A stretch of 64,000 nt of DNA, taken from contig NZ_RKHR01000005.1 of NCBI RefSeq assembly GCF_003752585.1, forward strand, positions 158,947 to 222,946, read 5' to 3'. This DNA comes from Sinobacterium caligoides. GTDB lineage: Bacteria; Pseudomonadota; Gammaproteobacteria; Pseudomonadales; Sinobacteriaceae. Below the pieces are notes generated by a model. The model saw nothing but the letters and a program-made list of their open reading frames with translations, did not search any database and had not been told where the DNA came from. Both the position numbers and the translations under genes were made by a program. Positions 48,271-57,280 of the stretch are shown in pieces. Within the stretch, counting starts at the first letter, position 1; each line of letters opens with the position of its first letter.

Positions 48271-48304
48271 GATATAACCCCTAAACTTAACCACACTTTC
48301 GAAT

Positions 48305-49312
48305 TCAGCGAGCCAACAACTCTAACTGCTCATCCAAAAGCGATATCATATTCGTTCTAACGCACTCGGTCGTCCGATGAATGGCCTGCGCAAATCCTTC
48401 CGCACTCGCATTACCATGACTCTTAACAACCACGCCCTGAAGCCCAAGAAAGTAAGCGCCATTGTGATTTTGCGGATTGATCCTTTTCTCCAAACGATCG
48501 AAGAGAGGCTTTGCCGCGACAGCAAGAAGCTTGCTAGTAACACCACTTCCGAACAGCTCTCGACCTAAATGAGAGATAAATTTAACCACCCCTTCACTTG
48601 TTTTTAAAGCAATATTACCGACAAATCCATCGCAAACAATGACGTCAGCACTGCCGCTATATAAGTTATCACCTTCAACATAACCGACGTAATTAATCAT
48701 CGACTCCTGCGACAAAAGCGCAGCAGCCAGCTTAACCTGTTCATTTCCTTTCACTTCTTCTTCGCCAATATTTAACAGCGCTACTTTTGGCGACGCGACA
48801 CCATCTACCGCAGAAGCCAACACGCTACCCATCATTGCAAACTGGTAGAGACTATCACTATTGGTATCAACATTCGCACCCAGATCCAACAAATAAGAAT
48901 AACCTGTCACAGTAGGTATTGCCGTGCAAATAGCAGGGCGATCAATACCTGGCGATGTTTTCAACAGGTAGCAACCTAGACCCATTAGAGCTCCCGTACT
49001 ACCAGAGCTAACACAAGCCTCAACTTTCCCATCACGTAACGATTCAAGCGCACGACGCATTGATGAATCCGGCTTATTACGCAACGCATAAGAAGGGCGA
49101 TCTGACATTTCAACTGATTGCGTACAATGCACGACCGAGAGGCGCGAGGAGATTTTGCTAGATAATCCAACCAAGAAGGGAGATAAAACTTTTTCGTCAC
49201 CGAACAGTACAATACTAAGATTGTCGTCCTGCTCTAGACATAAAACTGATGCGGGAATAGTAGAATGGGGACCGAAGTCCCCACCCATTGCATCAACTGC
49301 GATGCGAATCAA
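48305..49312 (-). CDS. plsX: Phosphate acyltransferase PlsX
   Basis: Converts acyl-ACP to acyl-phosphate for phospholipid synthesis by the PlsX/PlsY route. The 335 residues begin IRIAVDAMGGDFGP, and the family segments DRPSYALRNKPDSSMRRAL and VCDGFVGNIALKTSEG are present. It starts 2 bp after the rpmF stop, in the conserved rpmF-plsX pair. Confidence 0.96.
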   Translation of the reverse strand: MIRIAVDAMGGDFGPHSTIPASVLCLEQDDNLSIVLFGDEKVLSPFLVGLSSKISSRLSVVHCTQSVEMSDRPSYALRNKPDSSMRRALESLRDGKVEACVSSGSTGALMGLGCYLLKTSPGIDRPAICTAIPTVTGYSYLLDLGANVDTNSDSLYQFAMMGSVLASAVDGVASPKVALLNIGEEEVKGNEQVKLAAALLSQESMINYVGYVEGDNLYSGSADVIVCDGFVGNIALKTSEGVVKFISHLGRELFGSGVTSKLLAVAAKPLFDRLEKRINPQNHNGAYFLGLQGVVVKSHGNASAEGFAQAIHRTTECVRTNMISLLDEQLELLAR

Positions 49313-49314
49313 AC

Positions 49315-49497
49315 TTAGTCGTCAGAACCAGTTTCAACAACTTTCTTACCGCGGTAGAAACCATCGGCAGAAACATGGTGGCGACGATGTGTCTCACCAC
49401 TTGTAGAATCGACTGACAAGGTAGGACCGGTCAGAGAATCATGTGAACGACGCATTCCGCGTCTTGAACGGGTTACCTTACTTTTTTGTACAGCCAT
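49315..49497 (-). CDS. rpmF: Ribosomal protein L32
   Basis: A 60-residue basic protein with the L32 N-terminus [19 protein letters not shown] and the central SGETHRRHH. This version lacks the zinc-binding cysteines seen in some L32 forms. It lies 15 bp after yceD and 2 bp before plsX. Confidence 0.98.
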   Translation of the reverse strand: MAVQKSKVTRSRRGMRRSHDSLTGPTLSVDSTSGETHRRHHVSADGFYRGKKVVETGSDD

Positions 49498-49512
49498 GGT
49501 GAGTCAAACTCC

Positions 49513-50049
49513 TCAGTCACATTTACCTTTAAGGCTCTTTAATACCTTAAAAGGATTATCAATTTCGTCTGGTACTTTTTCAATATAGTCATCGTCTTGG
49601 GAGGTAAAACCTACCGACGATTCGCAATCTGCCTCGGCGTGATAATTGGCGGCTGGTACACTGATAATCAGCTCGTCCTCTACCACCTCCAACAAGCTAA
49701 CCGATTCATCACTTTCCACCATTAAAGGGTCGAGTGAGCGCGGTAGCTGCTGGGCCTGCTCGTCATTACGAACAACTCCGATAGCAATATCAGAATACAA
49801 ATCCTGAGACATCGCTTTCATGCAGCGCTGACATAATATCTGTACGTTCGCCTGAACCTGCCCTCTTACTGTCGGAATCCGACCCTGTTCGAAAACAAAC
49901 TTCAATTTATACGAAACAGTACCGCTATTATCAACTAGCGAGAGCAATAGCCGCGGCATCTTAGATACCTCAACCTGCCCTTCTATTTCTTTCCCCTGAG
50001 CAGCGAATTTGTGTAAATCCGCATGCTTAGGTAGTACCCCATCTAACAT
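49513..50049 (-). CDS. yceD: YceD family protein (DUF177), large ribosomal RNA subunit accumulation protein
   Basis: A 178-residue protein of the YceD/DUF177 family, required for normal 23S rRNA accumulation in bacteria and plants. The conserved CQRCMKAM segment is at about residues 82-89, and an acidic stretch (about 120-140) and the C-terminal NPFKVLKSLK are visible. It heads the yceD-rpmF-plsX-fabDG operon. The ATG lies only about 9 bp downstream of a near-consensus -10 box and has no ribosome-binding site, so the mRNA is probably leaderless. Confidence 0.92.
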   Translation of the reverse strand: MLDGVLPKHADLHKFAAQGKEIEGQVEVSKMPRLLLSLVDNSGTVSYKLKFVFEQGRIPTVRGQVQANVQILCQRCMKAMSQDLYSDIAIGVVRNDEQAQQLPRSLDPLMVESDESVSLLEVVEDELIISVPAANYHAEADCESSVGFTSQDDDYIEKVPDEIDNPFKVLKSLKGKCD

Positions 50050-50058
50050 AAGCGCGCA

Positions 50059-50087
50059 ATCATAGGGCTCAACGAGCCTTCTGTCAA
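50059..50087 (-). promoter_or_regulatory. Strong sigma70 promoter for yceD-rpmF-plsX-fab
   Basis: On the minus strand a perfect TTGACA (50087-50082) and TATGAT (50064-50059) are separated by 17 bp. The predicted transcription start is about position 50052, within a few bases of the yceD ATG at 50049. Confidence 0.8.
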
Positions 50088-50093
50088 AAGATA

Positions 50094-50122
50094 TTGCTCT
50101 AACTCTGCATATTTATGATAAT
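50094..50122 (+). promoter_or_regulatory. Candidate promoter for maf
   Basis: TTGCTC, a 17-bp spacer and GATAAT, ending 45 bp before the maf start. It diverges from the yceD promoter. Confidence 0.4.
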
Positions 50123-50166
50123 TAGATGATAAACGACGATCAACTAATCAAAGACACAGGCAAGCA

Positions 50167-50766
50167 ATGCAGTTAATTTTGGCTTCATCTTCCTCATATA
50201 GACAGCAACAGCTGACAACCCTAAGACTGCCCTTCAACTGCCACTCACCCAACATCGATGAAACCCCCTTACCTAACGAAAGACCAATAGATCTTTGTAG
50301 GCGACTTGCCCTTGAGAAGGCAAAAGCCTCTAGCAAACTTTTTAAGAACCACCTAATTATTGGCAGCGATCAAGTTGCTCAGTGCGACAACAGCCTACTT
50401 TGCAAGCCCGGCACAACCGAGAATGCAATAGCTCAGTTGCAACAGTGCTCTGGCAAAGCGGTAGCATTCTATACTGGTATCGCACTTTTCAACAGCAAAA
50501 AAAACACCTACCAGCTAGATGTCGCAACATTTACCGTTCATTTCAGAGAGCTTAGCACGCTTGAGATAGAAAACTACATCCAAACCGAGAAACCTCTTCA
50601 GTGTGCAGGCGCCTTTATGGTCGAAGGTCTCGGCATAACCTTGTTTGAGCGCTTAGAAGGCGCAGACCACAACAGCCTAATTGGACTACCACTCATAAAG
50701 CTTTGCAACCTGCTACGAAATGAAGGAATCAACCCACTCACACCCCAGGCAAGCAACCTTATCTAG
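50167..50766 (+). CDS. Maf-family nucleotide pyrophosphatase (YceF type, m7GTP-like)
   Basis: A 199-residue Maf/HAM1-fold enzyme that hydrolyses non-canonical nucleotides. The N-terminal motif LASSSSYRQQQL, the central IDET and IGSDQVA, and the C-terminal LEGADHNSLIGLPL are present. IGSDQVA (rather than the DTVV form) marks the YceF subgroup acting on 7-methyl-GTP. It is transcribed divergently from yceD and converges on the sppA-like gene, overlapping its 3' end by 4 bp. Confidence 0.92.
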   Translation: MQLILASSSSYRQQQLTTLRLPFNCHSPNIDETPLPNERPIDLCRRLALEKAKASSKLFKNHLIIGSDQVAQCDNSLLCKPGTTENAIAQLQQCSGKAVAFYTGIALFNSKKNTYQLDVATFTVHFRELSTLEIENYIQTEKPLQCAGAFMVEGLGITLFERLEGADHNSLIGLPLIKLCNLLRNEGINPLTPQASNLI

Positions 50767-51722
50767 CGCAACTGATAAGAAGACTTTTGCATTGACTCAC
50801 CCAACTCTACAACAGCCCCCTCCGCAAACGACATACCAAATTTTGTAGCAAATCGTGCCAACGGACTCTTTCGCTGAGAGTAATCTACAAGCTCATCAAC
50901 CCCCACCACCTCACGGGCAACATACCCTGCGCTCCCCAAGCCATCTATCAGCCCTAGCGACAAAGCCTGCTCCCCTGGCCATATCAAACCACTAAACAAC
51001 TTTGGATCCCTAGCCAAGCGATTACCACGCCCCTTCTTAACGGCCGCCACAAACTGCTTATGAGTTATCGCCAACACCTCCTGCCAAAACTGCGTTTGCG
51101 ATTCCTGACGAGGCACGAAAGGGTCCAGTAGCGCTTTATTCTCACCTGCAGTATACAAGCGACGATCAATTCCTAGCTTCTCAAGCAAGCCAACAAAGCC
51201 GAACCCAGAAGTGATAACCCCTATTGAACCCACAAGACTTGCCTTGTCGGCATATATTTCATCCGCAGCAGCTGCGATATAGTAGGCACCAGAAGCACCA
51301 ATATCAGAGATCACCGCATAAACCTTCTTCTCAGGGTAGAGTGAACGCAAACGAACTATTTCATCGTAGACATAACCCGACTGCACCGGACTGCCGCCAG
51401 GGCTGTTAATTGCAACAATTACCGCTTTACTATCACCAGCCTCAAAAGCACGGCGCAAACCAGCCACAATTGCATTGGCATTTGCCTCCTGATCATCAGC
51501 AATAACCCCCTTGATCGAAACCAGCGCCACATGATCCTTCGCACCAGCAAACAAGCCAACATTTAAAAACGGCAAAAACAGCGCCAAGCCAACAAAAACA
51601 TAAACAAACGCCAAACACTTAAAAAACACACCCCATCGGCGTGCTCTTCGCTGCTCTTTAGTCTGCTCTAGCAATAACTTTTCAATTAAAAGCCACTGCT
51701 GATCCACCTCACCCTTACTCAT
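50763..51722 (-). CDS. sppA: Signal peptide peptidase SppA-like serine protease (family S49)
   Basis: An inner-membrane protease of 319 residues. A single N-terminal membrane helix at about 30-50 (FFKCLAFVYVFVGLALFLPF) is followed by the protease domain with INSPGGSPVQSG and the nucleophile Ser in SDIGASGAYYIAAAADEIYA; the general-base Lys would lie about 50 residues later, near the GSIGVI strand. It is a short (SppA 36K-type) protein rather than the duplicated E. coli form. It follows the HAD gene after 17 bp. Confidence 0.92.
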   Translation of the reverse strand: MSKGEVDQQWLLIEKLLLEQTKEQRRARRWGVFFKCLAFVYVFVGLALFLPFLNVGLFAGAKDHVALVSIKGVIADDQEANANAIVAGLRRAFEAGDSKAVIVAINSPGGSPVQSGYVYDEIVRLRSLYPEKKVYAVISDIGASGAYYIAAAADEIYADKASLVGSIGVITSGFGFVGLLEKLGIDRRLYTAGENKALLDPFVPRQESQTQFWQEVLAITHKQFVAAVKKGRGNRLARDPKLFSGLIWPGEQALSLGLIDGLGSAGYVAREVVGVDELVDYSQRKSPLARFATKFGMSFAEGAVVELGESMQKSSYQLR

Positions 51723-51739
51723 GTATTATTACCCTTTAA

Positions 51740-52405
51740 CTATTCCGCCATGCAGCAACGGTCACAAGAAATCTCATACCCCACCACCTCGCTGAACTTA
51801 TCGACAACGGCTAAAGGCGAGCATGACAACAAACGTTTAACCGGATGCACGCCATAGGACACCCCTAACGACTTAATTCCCGCCGCCTTTGCCATGGCAA
51901 GATCGTACTCCGTATCCCCCACCATAACAGCCTGCACAGCTGGCACACCAAGCTCCTCAAGTAGCTCAAGCAACATTTTAGGATCTGGTTTCGACGCCGT
52001 CTCATCCACACAACGTGTCGCCGAGAAGTAATGCGACATATTATGGTTTCGCAACATCCGATCCAGCCCCTTCCTTGTTTTTCCAGTTGCTACCGCCAAG
52101 GTATACCCCTGCTCTAACAACCACCCCAACCCCTCTCTAACCTCAGGAAAAACATCACACAAACCGTTCTCGTCAATCATTGCACACTCTAGCGAATAGT
52201 GACGAGCAAGCTCTTCCCTCGCCTCAAGCCTCTCCGCCGGATACAGCACCGCAATAGCCTCAGGCAACCCCAAGCCAATAATTGCTTTAATCTCATCATC
52301 TGTAATAACCGGCAACCCAAGCTGATTGATGGCTGCCTGCATCGCACAAACAATCTTGTCAGCCGAGTCAATTAAAGCCCCATCCCAATCAAAGATATAC
52401 AGCAC
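51740..52405 (-). CDS. HAD-superfamily phosphatase (phosphoglycolate phosphatase-like)
   Basis: A 221-residue subfamily IA HAD hydrolase. Motif I is FDWDGALIDS (nucleophile Asp5, acid Asp7), motif II is VATGKTRKG, the motif III Lys is in ASKPDPKM, and motif IV is MVGDTEYDLAMA. The family usually has Thr or Val after DG; Ala here is a mild variant. The C-terminus contains a small Cys cluster (CDRCCMAE). In related genomes a HAD gene sits between rluC and sppA at this position; its substrate is not established. Confidence 0.88.
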   Translation of the reverse strand: MLYIFDWDGALIDSADKIVCAMQAAINQLGLPVITDDEIKAIIGLGLPEAIAVLYPAERLEAREELARHYSLECAMIDENGLCDVFPEVREGLGWLLEQGYTLAVATGKTRKGLDRMLRNHNMSHYFSATRCVDETASKPDPKMLLELLEELGVPAVQAVMVGDTEYDLAMAKAAGIKSLGVSYGVHPVKRLLSCSPLAVVDKFSEVVGYEISCDRCCMAE

Positions 52406-52460
52406 TCATTCCCCTAACTCCACTTTGAGATAACTTGCTAATCGCAACAGAGCAGTGCGA

Positions 52461-53411
52461 TCAACACCTCAACTTAGCCAGCAGTCTATCCAACTCCTCA
52501 GGCAAAGGCGCTTCAACTTCTATACGCTTACCCGATACACGAAAGTTCAAACGCCAAGCATGCAAAAACAACCTTTTAGAGCCGATAAGCTGCATCTTTT
52601 TATCCACCTCTTGATCACCATAGCGATCATCCCCAACCAAAGGATGCCCCGCATACTGAGCATGGACACGTATCTGGTGTGTGCGCCCCGTCACTGGCTT
52701 CGCCATAATTAGGGTCGCACCTGACAAACGCTCAACGATTTCAAAGCGCGTACAAGACTGCTTACCATCAGCCGCCACTTTGACAATACACCCCCCCGTT
52801 GGCTGCTCAATTTTCCGAAGCGCAACCGAAACCGTCGAGCGACGACGAGGCCAGTCGCCTGCCGCCAAGGCCAAATATCGCTTATCCATGCCATCGCCGC
52901 GAAACGATGCATGCAACTCTTTAAGTACAGAACGCTTCTTTGCTATCACTATGCAACCTGAGGTGCCCTTATCAAGCCTGTGCGCCAGCTCAAGATATCT
53001 TGCCTCTGGACGCAACTGGCGTAGCGCCTCAATCAACCCAAGACTGACACCACTACCACCGTGAACCGCCAAGCCTGAAGGCTTATTGATTACAAGCAAA
53101 CCTTCATCCTCAAATAGGATGCTATTTGACAAGCGACGCAGCAAGCCATCCCCTGCAGAGGTAATTTCACCTTGTGCAGCAACTCGAATTGGAGGTACAC
53201 GAATTGAATCACCCTCACAAAGCTTGTAACTTGGCTTAGTGCGCTTCTTATTAACGCGAAGCTCTCCTTTACGCAATAGGTTATAAAGACGCGACCTAGG
53301 CACCCCCTTCAAACGAGACAGTAAAAAATTATCAACACGTTGACCCTCATACTCAGCATCAACTTCTATAAAAAAAACACCTTTGCCCGGTGTAGGCTTA
53401 ACTTCACTCAT
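52461..53411 (-). CDS. rluC: 23S rRNA pseudouridine synthase RluC
   Basis: Makes pseudouridines at positions 955, 2504 and 2580 of 23S rRNA in E. coli. The 316 residues have an N-terminal S4 domain (VDNFLLSRLKGVPRSRLYNL at about 27-46) and the catalytic Asp in LAHRLDKGTSGCIV. The C-terminal GRTHQIRVHAQYAGHPLVGD is characteristic. It is divergent from rne, as in E. coli and Pseudomonas. The start has no clear ribosome-binding site and a TATGAT box lies only about 7 bp upstream, so a very short leader is possible. Confidence 0.95.
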   Translation of the reverse strand: MSEVKPTPGKGVFFIEVDAEYEGQRVDNFLLSRLKGVPRSRLYNLLRKGELRVNKKRTKPSYKLCEGDSIRVPPIRVAAQGEITSAGDGLLRRLSNSILFEDEGLLVINKPSGLAVHGGSGVSLGLIEALRQLRPEARYLELAHRLDKGTSGCIVIAKKRSVLKELHASFRGDGMDKRYLALAAGDWPRRRSTVSVALRKIEQPTGGCIVKVAADGKQSCTRFEIVERLSGATLIMAKPVTGRTHQIRVHAQYAGHPLVGDDRYGDQEVDKKMQLIGSKRLFLHAWRLNFRVSGKRIEVEAPLPEELDRLLAKLRC

Positions 53412-53439
53412 ATCGATATCATACCACGTTCACAAGCAT

Positions 53440-53468
53440 TTGAAGCCTATGCTGATTACTGTTATAGT
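53440..53468 (+). promoter_or_regulatory. Promoter of rne
   Basis: TTGAAG (53440-53445), a 17-bp spacer and TATAGT (53463-53468). The predicted start near 53475 gives a leader of about 510 nt before the rne ATG. Confidence 0.65.
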
Positions 53469-53474
53469 CCTCCG

Positions 53475-53985
53475 GTCTTTGAGATTATGGCTTTTTAGCC
53501 TCTGCGCGTAGCAACCATTAATAGACTACGTCGCTGCTAGACTGTGTTAGGCATCGATACTGACCACACAGGTAACCTGCAGCCGAAGATCAATGTTTTT
53601 TAACGATTTTATCGTACGAGCCAAGCTCCCGCTCTCTCTATAGCGCCAGCCGATCTCACAAGATAGAATATTTGCATCAACAGCAACGCAGGGGCATTGA
53701 GCCCGCTTGCTATTGCGGCACGACTTAGAGCAGGAAACCACACGCGGCCCACGGGGCGCAACGATTAGGCTGCATGCATAAGACCTATGACGTGGTAACA
53801 AATTACAGCCCCTAACGTAACGTCAACTTTTGCTGATTAGTTATTGCGAAAAGACTGTAACCCACTAAGCGCCTTTGTTTTTTTAAGGTTGCTGAACACA
53901 CTGTATTACAGTAACGGACTCTAACCTCGGCGCCAATTTACAAGCCTATCAATCCCGTGCCTGCCCAGAATAGAATGTGGTACGC
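53475..53985 (+). promoter_or_regulatory. Long 5' leader of rne
   Basis: The roughly 510 bases between the rne promoter and its start contain no convincing gene. Several local stem-loop candidates, U-rich stretches (for example near 53875-53885) and A/U-rich single-stranded segments are visible. In E. coli the 361-nt rne leader binds RNase E and mediates feedback control of its own mRNA (Rfam rne5 element). The same role is inferred here from position and length, not from a sequence match. Confidence 0.5.
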
Positions 53986-56970
53986 ATGAAAAGAATGCTT
54001 ATCAACGCAACTCAACCTGAAGAGCTGCGCGTAGCAATGGTAAATGGCCAACGCCTTTACGACTTAGATATAGAAAATCGTACGCGAGTACAAAAGAAAT
54101 CCAACATTTACAAAGGCAAGATCACTCGAGTCGAGCCCAGCCTTGAAGCCGCCTTCGTAGACTTTGGTGCCGAGCGCCACGGCTTTCTCCCTCTCAAAGA
54201 AATATCCCGCGAATACTTTTGCAAACCTCCAGGTGACTCTGGTGGACGAATGCGCATTAAGGATCTCGTCAAAGAGGGCACCGAAGTCATCGTACAAGTT
54301 GACAAAGAAGAGCGAGGCAACAAGGGCGCAGCCCTGACAACGCTCATCTCTCTCGCAGGTCGCTACCTTGTACTTATGCCCAACAATCCTCGCGCAGGCG
54401 GCATCTCACGTCGCATCGAGGGCGACGAGAGAACTCAGCTTCGCGAAGCTTTAAACTCTCTAGAAATGCCAAAAGGTATGGGCGTCATCGTACGTACGGC
54501 AGGCGTCGGACGTGAAGCAGAAGACCTTCAATGGGACTTGAATTACCTTCTTCACCTATGGAAGTCAGTAACAACTGCATCTCAAAAGCTTCCCGCCCCA
54601 ACGCTATTACTTCAAGAAAGCAATGTTATCATTCGTGCAGTAAGAGACTACTTGCGCGATGACATTGGCGAGGTAATGATCGACAGCCCCGAGGCCTACA
54701 ACGAAGCCGTCGAGTTTGTCTCACAAGTCATGCCTCAATTTCAGAGCCGCATCAAGCAGTATTCAGACCCTGTACCGCTTTTCAATCGCTACCAAATTGA
54801 AAGCCAGATTGAGACAGCCTTCCAACGCGAAGTGCAGCTCCCTTCTGGCGGCTCTATTGTCATCGACCCAACAGAAGCTCTCGTCTCTATCGACATCAAC
54901 TCTGCCCGCGCCACACGCGGCAGCGACATAGAAGAGACAGCCCTGCAAACAAACCTGGAAGCAGCAGACGAAATTGCAAGGCAGCTTCGACTTCGCGACA
55001 TGGGCGGGCTCGTTGTTATCGATTTTATCGATATGTCCAACCAAAGAAACCAGCGCGAAGTAGAAAACCGTTGCCGCGATGCCCTCAGTATGGACCGGGC
55101 ACGAATACAAATAGGGCGCATCTCTCGATTTGGCCTATTAGAAATGTCACGTCAGCGCCTGCGCCCATCCCTTGGTGAAACGAGCGCCAAAGTCTGCCCT
55201 CGCTGTAATGGTCAAGGCTCGATCCGTGACACCAAATCACTCTCACTGTCGATTCTTCGGTTATTAGCAGAAGAGGCTAACAAGGAGCGCAGCGCTGAAA
55301 TTCGCGCCATCGTCCCCCTTAAGGTTGCCACCTACCTACTTAACGAGAAGCGTGGACTTATTAATGACATAGAGGTCAGAAACAACACACGAGTATTGGT
55401 CATCGGCAAACCCGATATGCAGACCCCTCACTATGACGTGCAGCGACTTCGCGACGACAACAGCCTTGCCTCAGTACAGCAGCTAAGCTATTCGATCGAT
55501 CTCGAACAATCCGAGGAAAGCAGTGAGATAAAAGCCACACCCGCTCCAGCACAACCTCAGGTAGCCGCGGTCCAAACAACAACACCTGTCGCGCCAACGC
55601 CCCCCATAAATGGCACCCCTACTGCTGCAACACCAAAAACAAGCAAGAAGAAAGCGGAGAAACGCGAAAGCAAACCCAAGGCCGGGCTATTTACGCGTCT
55701 TTCCAAAGCCATCGGCACTCTCTTCGAAGCCGAGCACGAAGAGGAGGTTCAGGAAAAGCCGACGCAAAACAAAGCAAAACCTCGCCAAAACGATCGTAAC
55801 CGCAACCGTAACCGCAACCGCAACCGCTCTTCGAGCAACGATCACGGCCGCAATAATCAACGCACAACTAACGGCGACAACGCTCGAAACGAGCGACCTC
55901 AACGCAATGATGATGCACGCCAAGATAGCGAGCGAACTCAACGCAACGACAACCGAAAGACTGAAAACAATACACAGAGCAATGAAGCCGAAGGAGCACG
56001 CCCACAACGCAGACCCGCCAACAAGCGTCGCTCTCCACAGCAACGTCGACGCGGTGAGCGAGTCAGCGAAGCCAATCGAACATCTGAGCAATCAGACAAA
56101 AGCGCAAACAATCAACCCGCAGCGCAAGCTGAGCAAGAGCAAGAGCAAAGCAAAAGCGCCACTACAAGCGAGAACAACAACCGTCGCCGAAGAAGCAGAG
56201 GGCGAAACAGAAACAGCAACAGCAATGCAGCGACAAGCACAGAGTCAAATGCTAGCGCAGCCGAGCACAATGCCGCACCAACAGCAAAGGCAGTAACCTC
56301 AGTAGCAGAGACAGCACCTGTCCAAGCAGCGGCACCTGCAGCAGTAGAGACAACACCTGTCCAAGCAGCGGCACCTGCAGCAGCAGAGACAGCACCTGTC
56401 CAAGCAGCGGCACCTGCAGCAGCAGAGACAGCACCTGTCGAAGCAGCGGCACCTGCAGCAGCAGAGACAGCACCTGTCGAAGCAGCGGCACCTGCAGCAG
56501 CAGAGACAGCACCTGTCGAAGCAGCGGCACCTGCAGCAGCAGAGACAGCATCTGTCGAAGCAGCGGCACCTGCAGCAGCAGAGACAGCACCTGTCGAAGC
56601 AGCGGCACCTGCAGCAGCAGAGACAGCACCTGTCGAAGCAGCGGCACCTGCAACAGCAGAGACAGCACCTGTCGAAGCAGCGGCACCTGCAACAGCAGAG
56701 ACAGCACCTGTCGAAGCAGCGACACCTGCAACAGCAGAGACAGCACCTGTCGAAGCACCGGCACCTGCAGCGGCAGAGGCAGCACCTGTCGAAGCACCAC
56801 AGGAACAAACTCGCGCCAGCAACGACCCTCGCCGTAGATCGAAACCCGTCACCATTGCGGTTTCATCAGTGTCGTACTCCGGGCAAGATAAACTACCCCC
56901 GCGACAGGAAATTTCGGCTCCTAGCAAAACAAAGGTTCGTGCGCCTAACGACCCAAGGAATAAGCGCTAG
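53986..56970 (+). CDS. rne: Ribonuclease E
   Basis: The main mRNA decay and rRNA/tRNA processing endonuclease and the degradosome scaffold. The 994 residues start [20 protein letters not shown] as in E. coli, so I use the ATG at 53986 rather than the upstream GTG. The catalytic half has the S1 domain (about 36-120), the DNase I-like metal-binding aspartates ([18 protein letters not shown]) and the zinc-link CPRCNGQG. The C-terminal half is disordered: an Arg/Asn-rich RNA-binding region (about 600-740), an A/P/E/T-rich region with about 12.6 copies of a 13-residue repeat, and two NDPR motifs near the end (56821-56832 and 56947-56958) that may bind degradosome partners. Confidence 0.97.
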   Translation: MKRMLINATQPEELRVAMVNGQRLYDLDIENRTRVQKKSNIYKGKITRVEPSLEAAFVDFGAERHGFLPLKEISREYFCKPPGDSGGRMRIKDLVKEGTEVIVQVDKEERGNKGAALTTLISLAGRYLVLMPNNPRAGGISRRIEGDERTQLREALNSLEMPKGMGVIVRTAGVGREAEDLQWDLNYLLHLWKSVTTASQKLPAPTLLLQESNVIIRAVRDYLRDDIGEVMIDSPEAYNEAVEFVSQVMPQFQSRIKQYSDPVPLFNRYQIESQIETAFQREVQLPSGGSIVIDPTEALVSIDINSARATRGSDIEETALQTNLEAADEIARQLRLRDMGGLVVIDFIDMSNQRNQREVENRCRDALSMDRARIQIGRISRFGLLEMSRQRLRPSLGETSAKVCPRCNGQGSIRDTKSLSLSILRLLAEEANKERSAEIRAIVPLKVATYLLNEKRGLINDIEVRNNTRVLVIGKPDMQTPHYDVQRLRDDNSLASVQQLSYSIDLEQSEESSEIKATPAPAQPQVAAVQTTTPVAPTPPINGTPTAATPKTSKKKAEKRESKPKAGLFTRLSKAIGTLFEAEHEEEVQEKPTQNKAKPRQNDRNRNRNRNRNRSSSNDHGRNNQRTTNGDNARNERPQRNDDARQDSERTQRNDNRKTENNTQSNEAEGARPQRRPANKRRSPQQRRRGERVSEANRTSEQSDKSANNQPAAQAEQEQEQSKSATTSENNNRRRRSRGRNRNSNSNAATSTESNASAAEHNAAPTAKAVTSVAETAPVQAAAPAAVETTPVQAAAPAAAETAPVQAAAPAAAETAPVEAAAPAAAETAPVEAAAPAAAETAPVEAAAPAAAETASVEAAAPAAAETAPVEAAAPAAAETAPVEAAAPATAETAPVEAAAPATAETAPVEAATPATAETAPVEAPAPAAAEAAPVEAPQEQTRASNDPRRRSKPVTIAVSSVSYSGQDKLPPRQEISAPSKTKVRAPNDPRNKR
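56308..56799 (+). repeat. 39-bp tandem repeat in the rne 3' half
   Basis: Twelve full units plus a partial thirteenth, each encoding a variant of [13 protein letters not shown]. Early units have Gln where later units have Glu (PVQ to PVE), and later units show Ala to Thr changes (APATA), which records the order of duplication. All units are exactly 39 bp, so copy-number changes keep the frame. Long open frames on the opposite strand here are a by-product of the repeat. Confidence 0.95.
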
Positions 56971-56987
56971 AAAAAACGCACCACCAT

Positions 56988-57017
56988 CAAAAAGGGCTGC
57001 CATTGGCAGCCCTTTTT
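56988..57017 (+). terminator. Terminator of rne
   Basis: The stem AAAGGGCTGCC / GGCAGCCCTTT with a 3-nt loop is followed by a T-run, about 20 bp after the rne stop codon. Confidence 0.9.
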
Positions 57018-57224
57018 CATTTCTTAATTCCCCCTCCAGATATCACAAAAGGGATCACCCCTCCAACAAAACAAACCCTATAACGCCTACCCAGCGCAGC
57101 CAAAGCGCTAACGCCAACAAAAGGCGCTACCATTCCCCCCCTTCTTCGATCCCACTATTGTATATCGTGACTTAAACACACCTCAGGCTTCTCTCAAACG
57201 CGACCACTCTCACCGTTACAGACA

Positions 57225-57257
57225 TAAAAAAACCGTCAAACCCAATGGCATGACGGC
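57225..57257 (-). terminator. Terminator of the downstream NSS transporter gene
   Basis: The stem CCGTCA / TGACGG (57233-57238 with 57251-57256) is followed on the minus strand by seven T residues; it lies 25 bp past the stop codon at 57281. The remaining bases between here and the rne terminator show no further feature. Confidence 0.7.
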
Positions 57258-57280
57258 CTCTTTAAAGCTATAAGGACTTG

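Noticed and set aside
53547-53801. 84-codon minus-strand open frame in the rluC-rne gap
   Set aside because: Composition is unlike the neighbouring genes (rich in Arg, Ser and Cys), there is no ribosome-binding site, and the region is better explained as the rne leader.
56112-56927. Long open frames on the minus strand across the rne repeat array
   Set aside because: They are a by-product of a 39-bp repeat without stop codons in several frames; the translations are low complexity and the plus-strand rne frame is clearly the gene.
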